A stretch of 43,572 bases of DNA, from NCBI RefSeq assembly GCF_003478335.1, contig NZ_QUFB01000025.1, positions 1-43,572 on the forward strand, written 5' to 3'. This DNA comes from Clostridium sp. AM49-4BH. Lineage in GTDB: Bacteria; Bacillota; Clostridia; Lachnospirales; Lachnospiraceae. A model generated the notes under the pieces. It had not been told where the DNA came from, ran no database searches, and worked only from the letters and a program-made list of their open reading frames with translations. Positions 40,745-43,572 of the stretch are shown here, one piece after another. Positions within the stretch are counted from its first letter, which is position 1, and each line of letters begins with the position of its first letter. The translations under genes were made by a program, and so were the position numbers.

Positions 40745-40951
40745 GAAAGCACTGGACATCCGCACAAAGGATGTAAAATATTTGTGGATTTGCTATAGTG
40801 ATACATTATAGCGACCTGCGTGGCACAGTATCTGAGGTGATGTTGCCATATCCAGTATGAGGATTAAGTCATATGCTTTTGGTTTGAGCAGAAATGTTCA
40901 AGCGAACTGCCAGTGGTTATTCAGAGGGAAGCGTTTTCGCTTCCCTTTTTT
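40745..40951 (+). ncRNA. Structured RNA of about 200 nt with intrinsic terminator
   Basis: Between the promoter and the terminator (GGGAAGCG 40926-40933, TTTT, CGCTTCCC 40938-40945, then six T) no protein is encoded. The RNA can fold as a multibranch: CACTGG (40750-40755) with CCAGTG (40910-40915) closes ACATCC/GGATGT, GCTATA/TATAGC, TGGCA/TGCCA and ATCC/GGAT hairpins. The 3' 135 bases recur at 8661-8795 at about 96% identity, with a pair preserved as G-U, so the structure is under selection. It may belong to a known Firmicutes family such as 6S or raiA, which I could not confirm. It ends 18 bp before the nuclease-like gene. Confidence 0.6.
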
Positions 40952-40969
40952 ATTTAGAGAGGAGTACAA

Positions 40970-41587
40970 ATGGGAAAATCTGCGATTTTGAAGAAGATAC
41001 ATAATGCTGCGAAGAATTATCAGAGATATTTGGCTGGAAAAACTTTTATGTATGTATATGAAGGAAAAAGCATTGAAGTAGTTTTTAAAAATTCCTCATT
41101 TTTACATTTAACTGGTGTAAATACGAAATTAAGGGCAAAAGAGTTTTATAAACATGCGAAAACTAAGAATGGATTAAAAGTACAAGAGTTTTTCTTTGAT
41201 AAAAATCATCCATATGATCTGGCAGAAAAAAAGACGGATCATTTAGAGGATTTATATAGGATTACGAATATGGAAGTTTTGATCACAGAGGATGTGGTTA
41301 CCTTTACAGCAAATTACAAGATAGGTATTACAGATTTGCAGTTTATTTTATTGTGTGGAGAAAACAGGGATAAGCACGGAAAATTGATTGATGATTGTCT
41401 GGTGCCATATTCTTTTCGGATAGAACAAATTGGAAATGAAAAGTTCGGAGAATTATATGAAGTGGATTTCATTTTTTGTAAGCAGACCAATGAATCAAAA
41501 TATGAAATAATATCCTATAAGGGGGATAAGGAAATGGGCACAATACCGGAAGCAATAAGGATGAAGATTAGTGATGATTTGGTATAA
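40970..41587 (+). CDS. PBECR4-domain nuclease-like protein
   Basis: A 205-residue protein resembling the PBECR4 domain (phage Barnase-EndoU-ColicinE5/D-RelE-like nuclease 4). Recognisable stretches are KTFMYVYEGKSIEVVFKNSS, FLHLTGVNTKLRAKEFYKHA, the KKTDHLEDLYRITNMEVLIT region and the later YEVDFIFCK. Related folds include toxins that cut RNA; the catalytic residues cannot be assigned from sequence alone. AGAGGAG lies just upstream of ATG 40970. The gene starts 18 bp after the RNA terminator, so its expression should depend on terminator read-through, as in type III toxin-antitoxin loci. It could instead be an effector or phage cargo nuclease. Confidence 0.68.
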   Translation: MGKSAILKKIHNAAKNYQRYLAGKTFMYVYEGKSIEVVFKNSSFLHLTGVNTKLRAKEFYKHAKTKNGLKVQEFFFDKNHPYDLAEKKTDHLEDLYRITNMEVLITEDVVTFTANYKIGITDLQFILLCGENRDKHGKLIDDCLVPYSFRIEQIGNEKFGELYEVDFIFCKQTNESKYEIISYKGDKEMGTIPEAIRMKISDDLV

Positions 41588-41774
41588 GGTGAGGGGCAGT
41601 ATAGAAATGAATCAATAAATGAAGCTTAAAAAGTATCATTGCAGCTATTCATTTTTTACGAGCTGGAAATAAGATTTTATGTTTGTGAAAATTACTAAAA
41701 ATAATTGTAAAATTTCTGGTTAGTTAAGGAGTGGTGTCGAATTTTGTCGAATGTGTGGAGCTGATTTGAAAAAG
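41588..41774. other. Spacer between nuclease gene and IS30 element
   Basis: No complete gene is seen. A short frame at the right end (GVEFCRMCGADLKK, ending at TAA 41775-41777 inside the IS end) looks like the last residues of a zinc-ribbon protein, so the IS may have landed in an older gene. Confidence 0.35.
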
Positions 41775-41828
41775 TAAATTCCAGTGCAAGAGTAAATTCC
41801 ACGGGCTTTTAAATTTTATTGATTTTGC

Positions 41829-41853
41829 AGGAGATTTTTTAACAAAATCTCCT
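41829..41853. terminator. Bidirectional terminator-like hairpin inside the IS30 end
   Basis: AGGAGATTTT (41829-41838) pairs with AAAATCTCCT (41844-41853) in a perfect 10-bp stem with a five-base loop. It could stop transcription from the host into the element or from the transposase outward. Confidence 0.5.
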
Positions 41854-42017
41854 ACTTTCTGCTATAATTAAGCCAACTTATCGAAATTTTGTTGATTTTA
41901 TGGCATGAAAAACAGGCTACTGGAATTCGGTGTGCTAGACTAAATTCCACCAGCCACATTATAAAAATGTGAAATGTTTACTTCCAGTCTGACAGCAGAT
42001 TTCGATCAGTTGATTGG

Positions 42018-43331
42018 TTACTTCTTAAAGCGTATCAGCTTAGGCGTTAAATTGACTTCATCTGGTGAAATCGGCTTGAGCTGAAATGCTTTAAGAACAT
42101 CTTCTCCAAGTGTTTTCAGGGAAGCATCATACGGTGTTTGGCCACCAAGGCTTTCTCTTGGAGTAGAGTTTATATGATTTACAATAAGATTGACATCCCA
42201 CTGAGTCAGAAATTCAAAGGATGATCCTTTGGGCAATATCGTGCGGAGCATTGTATGCGCCTGCTCGATGGTTCCCTTCTGTCCGCTCCGCATGGGATCA
42301 CAATAATAAATGCTGCTTCTTTGGATGCCGTTAATACCGGTTTCCAATTTTTCCGGGTCACCAAATTCAGAGCCACGATCAGTTAAGACATTTTTAAAAA
42401 CAGATGTAAATTCATACGTTCCCATACGTTTTTCCAAACGGTCAAATACAGCACGGACAGCACCTTTTGTGCACCGGTTAAGAAGAAATGCAAGAAACAG
42501 CTTTTCCTCTGTAAAGATCATAGTCAACAGTGTTTTATGGGAATCCCTTGATGACTTTACTGTATCCATTTGTACATAAGAATCTAATTCCATAGAACAG
42601 AAGTCTGCATAGGTTCTGTTGGTAAACACTTTGCGGTCTTTGATCTGTGTTTTGTGGCACTTTCTTGGTTTAAATTTTGCCTGCCTTTTCAGATCTACAT
42701 TTCTGGCTGTGAACAGTCCTTTATCGATGTATGTATACATGGAACGGACAGACATATCAAGCTCCGGATGATTGATCAGGATCTGATAGGGTGACTGTCC
42801 CTGAGCGATCAACGGAGTAATGATCTGATCTTTTTGGTGCAGCTGATGCCTGGTCATATTTATTCCGGCACGGGAACTGCTTAATAATTCACGGTACTTA
42901 CGGTCGGCAAAGCGGGCATCATAGCGATATTTATGGGCAATGGTACAATGATTGATTTTCATTGGACAACCATTGCATACATAAGGTGCCCTATCAAGTC
43001 TGCTGCACCGTTCCTTTTCGAAATCCTTACAGGTCTGGTTGCAGGTTGGACAGGATGTGCATTTGACACCGCAGAGAATGATTTTTCCACAGGCGTTTGT
43101 TTTTTTACAGTGATAGCGGTGTACACAAAAGTTTTTGGCATTATAGAAAGTTCCTTTGTGGCACCAGTCAGAAAGACGTCGTGATCTAACCTCTTTTGAG
43201 ATGGTTGTAGGATCTTTACAAAGGAATGCCGCAATGTCTTTAAAAGTTGCACCCTTGGATAATTCGTTTTCGATGTAGATACGGTCATTAAGTGTCAAAT
43301 GCTTTTGGTTTCCAGGGATATATTTACTCAT
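42018..43331 (-). CDS. IS30-family transposase
   Basis: A 437-residue DDE transposase that appears complete. An N-terminal helix-turn-helix (LTLNDRIYIENELSKGATFK DIAAF) is followed by a cysteine-rich segment (CGKIILCGVKCTSCPTC ... CNGCPMKINHC), then the catalytic core with Asp in VQMDTVKSS, Asp in VLTDRGSEF and Glu in GQKGTIEQAHTML, and the IS30-typical INSTPRESLGGQTPYD end. An AGGAGAATTATC site precedes ATG 43331. It cuts and pastes or copies the element through a circular intermediate, as in IS30 relatives. Confidence 0.93.
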   Translation of the reverse strand: MSKYIPGNQKHLTLNDRIYIENELSKGATFKDIAAFLCKDPTTISKEVRSRRLSDWCHKGTFYNAKNFCVHRYHCKKTNACGKIILCGVKCTSCPTCNQTCKDFEKERCSRLDRAPYVCNGCPMKINHCTIAHKYRYDARFADRKYRELLSSSRAGINMTRHQLHQKDQIITPLIAQGQSPYQILINHPELDMSVRSMYTYIDKGLFTARNVDLKRQAKFKPRKCHKTQIKDRKVFTNRTYADFCSMELDSYVQMDTVKSSRDSHKTLLTMIFTEEKLFLAFLLNRCTKGAVRAVFDRLEKRMGTYEFTSVFKNVLTDRGSEFGDPEKLETGINGIQRSSIYYCDPMRSGQKGTIEQAHTMLRTILPKGSSFEFLTQWDVNLIVNHINSTPRESLGGQTPYDASLKTLGEDVLKAFQLKPISPDEVNLTPKLIRFKK

Positions 43332-43448
43332 GATAATTCTCCTTCTACTGCTGTCAGAAGGAATTATTACAATAACACGGATGTATGAAAGAGTAAATAT
43401 CTACTGTGCAGGACTGAATTCCACCGACCCGTGGGGCAGTGGAATTTA

Positions 43449-43498
43449 AAATTTCATTTTAGGTGTCCGAGCAGATCGAAATATAGGATTTTACATTT
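43449..43498. other. Short spacer right of the IS30 element
   Basis: There is no gene. It joins the IS end to the leader of a second integrase gene. Confidence 0.35.
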
Positions 43499-43545
43499 GA
43501 GCCTCTTTATGATATGATTAAATTTGAGTATTGAGGCTCTTTTTG
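43499..43545 (+). terminator. Terminator-like hairpin before the second integrase
   Basis: GAGCCTC (43499-43505) pairs with GAGGCTC (43533-43539), followed by six T. The loop contains TATGATATGATTAAA, close in sequence to the loop of the hairpin before int at 39139. It is the same control element in front of a related gene. Confidence 0.6.
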
Positions 43546-43563
43546 TGTGAAAGGAGCTGCAAT

Positions 43564-43572
43564 ATGGGTAAA
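43564..43572 (+). CDS. Start of a second integrase gene (partial, three codons)
   Basis: AAGGAG at 43551-43556 and ATG 43564 followed by GGT AAA give M-G-K, the same start as the integrase at 39203 (MGKDLRGREL), behind the same type of hairpin. The reading is cut by the window edge, so identification rests on the leader, not on the protein. It suggests a second integrative element directly to the right. Confidence 0.5.

Larger units (their letters stand above)
41775..43448 (-). mobile_element. IS30-family insertion sequence
   Basis: The element spans about 1.67 kb and contains one transposase gene on the minus strand. The ends are imperfect inverted repeats: TAAATTCCAGTGC at 41775-41787 and GCAGTGGAATTTA at 43436-43448 (12 of 13 match). 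More TAAATTCCAC and GAATTCCAC copies lie inside near both ends (41793, 41941, 43417), probably transposase sites. No clear target duplication is visible. Boundaries are inferred from these repeats, so either end could be off by some bases. Confidence 0.7.

Noticed and set aside
40745..40951. T-box, c-di-GMP (GEMM), TPP or RNase P RNA identity for the structured RNA
   Set aside because: None of the conserved sequence signatures of these classes could be found by eye.
1..43572. tRNA and rRNA genes
   Set aside because: No CCA-ending cloverleaf with a GTTCRANNC arm and no rRNA signature was noticed.

Overview
The window looks like a chromosomal segment of an anaerobic low-GC Firmicute. A Lachnospiraceae bacterium (possibly a motile relative of Roseburia/Agathobacter) is the best guess. 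The grounds are strong AGGAGG-type ribosome binding sites, AT-rich codon use, chemoreceptors, c-di-GMP proteins, a PerR/hemerythrin oxygen-stress pair and many Clostridia-type mobile elements. The genus is an inference; no rRNA or marker gene is present.

Layout. 1-378: a gene tail, a consensus promoter and a hairpin. 379-3422: a chemoreceptor diverging from an AraC-type regulator. 3435-8611: a potassium operon (ktrB, ktrA, a small membrane protein, a KdpD-like kinase, a KdpE-like regulator) behind a putative KdpE-type tandem operator. 8661-9086: a truncated copy of a structured RNA, then two tandem riboswitch-like terminator hairpins reading into a MATE exporter (9111) and a cytidylate-kinase-like gene. 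11100-11870: scars of mobile DNA. 11893-13291: flavodoxin, PerR/Fur-like repressor with an apparent ATT start, bacteriohemerythrin, then a transposase fragment. 13691-18411: chemoreceptor, EAL protein and GGDEF protein. 18420-21068: broken genes (ADP-ribosylglycohydrolase start fused to an LPXTG-type surface protein), a DUF3795 protein, a class B sortase and a tape-measure scrap.

21225-40336 is a phage-derived element: a 28-residue type I toxin-like peptide, lysogeny module (repressor, ImmA, Cro-like, Rha), a variable early region with three tandem paralogous small proteins, a recombination/replication module (SMC-like ATPase, RecT, MBL-fold protein, SSB, ERCC4 nuclease, sigma-like factor, PAPS-reductase-like protein behind a structured leader, replisome organiser, primase-helicase), and Xis plus tyrosine integrase at the right end. 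There are no terminase, capsid, portal or tail genes, so it is either a prophage that lost its late half or a satellite-like element.

40709-41587: a promoter, a roughly 200-nt structured RNA ending in an intrinsic terminator, and directly behind it a PBECR4-type nuclease-like gene. This arrangement resembles RNA-antitoxin loci and is the best candidate for an undescribed system, together with the paralogous trio at 25072-26033 and the leader RNA at 34482-34649. 41775-43448 is an IS30-family insertion sequence with recognisable imperfect ends, and the window closes on the first codons of a second integrase.

Caution on quality: seven genes (ktrB, ktrA, the kdpD-like kinase, the surface protein, the MBL protein, a mini-ORF and the replisome organiser) are each broken by one apparent single-base indel, mostly in short homopolymers. 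This pattern suggests sequencing or assembly error at least as much as real gene decay.
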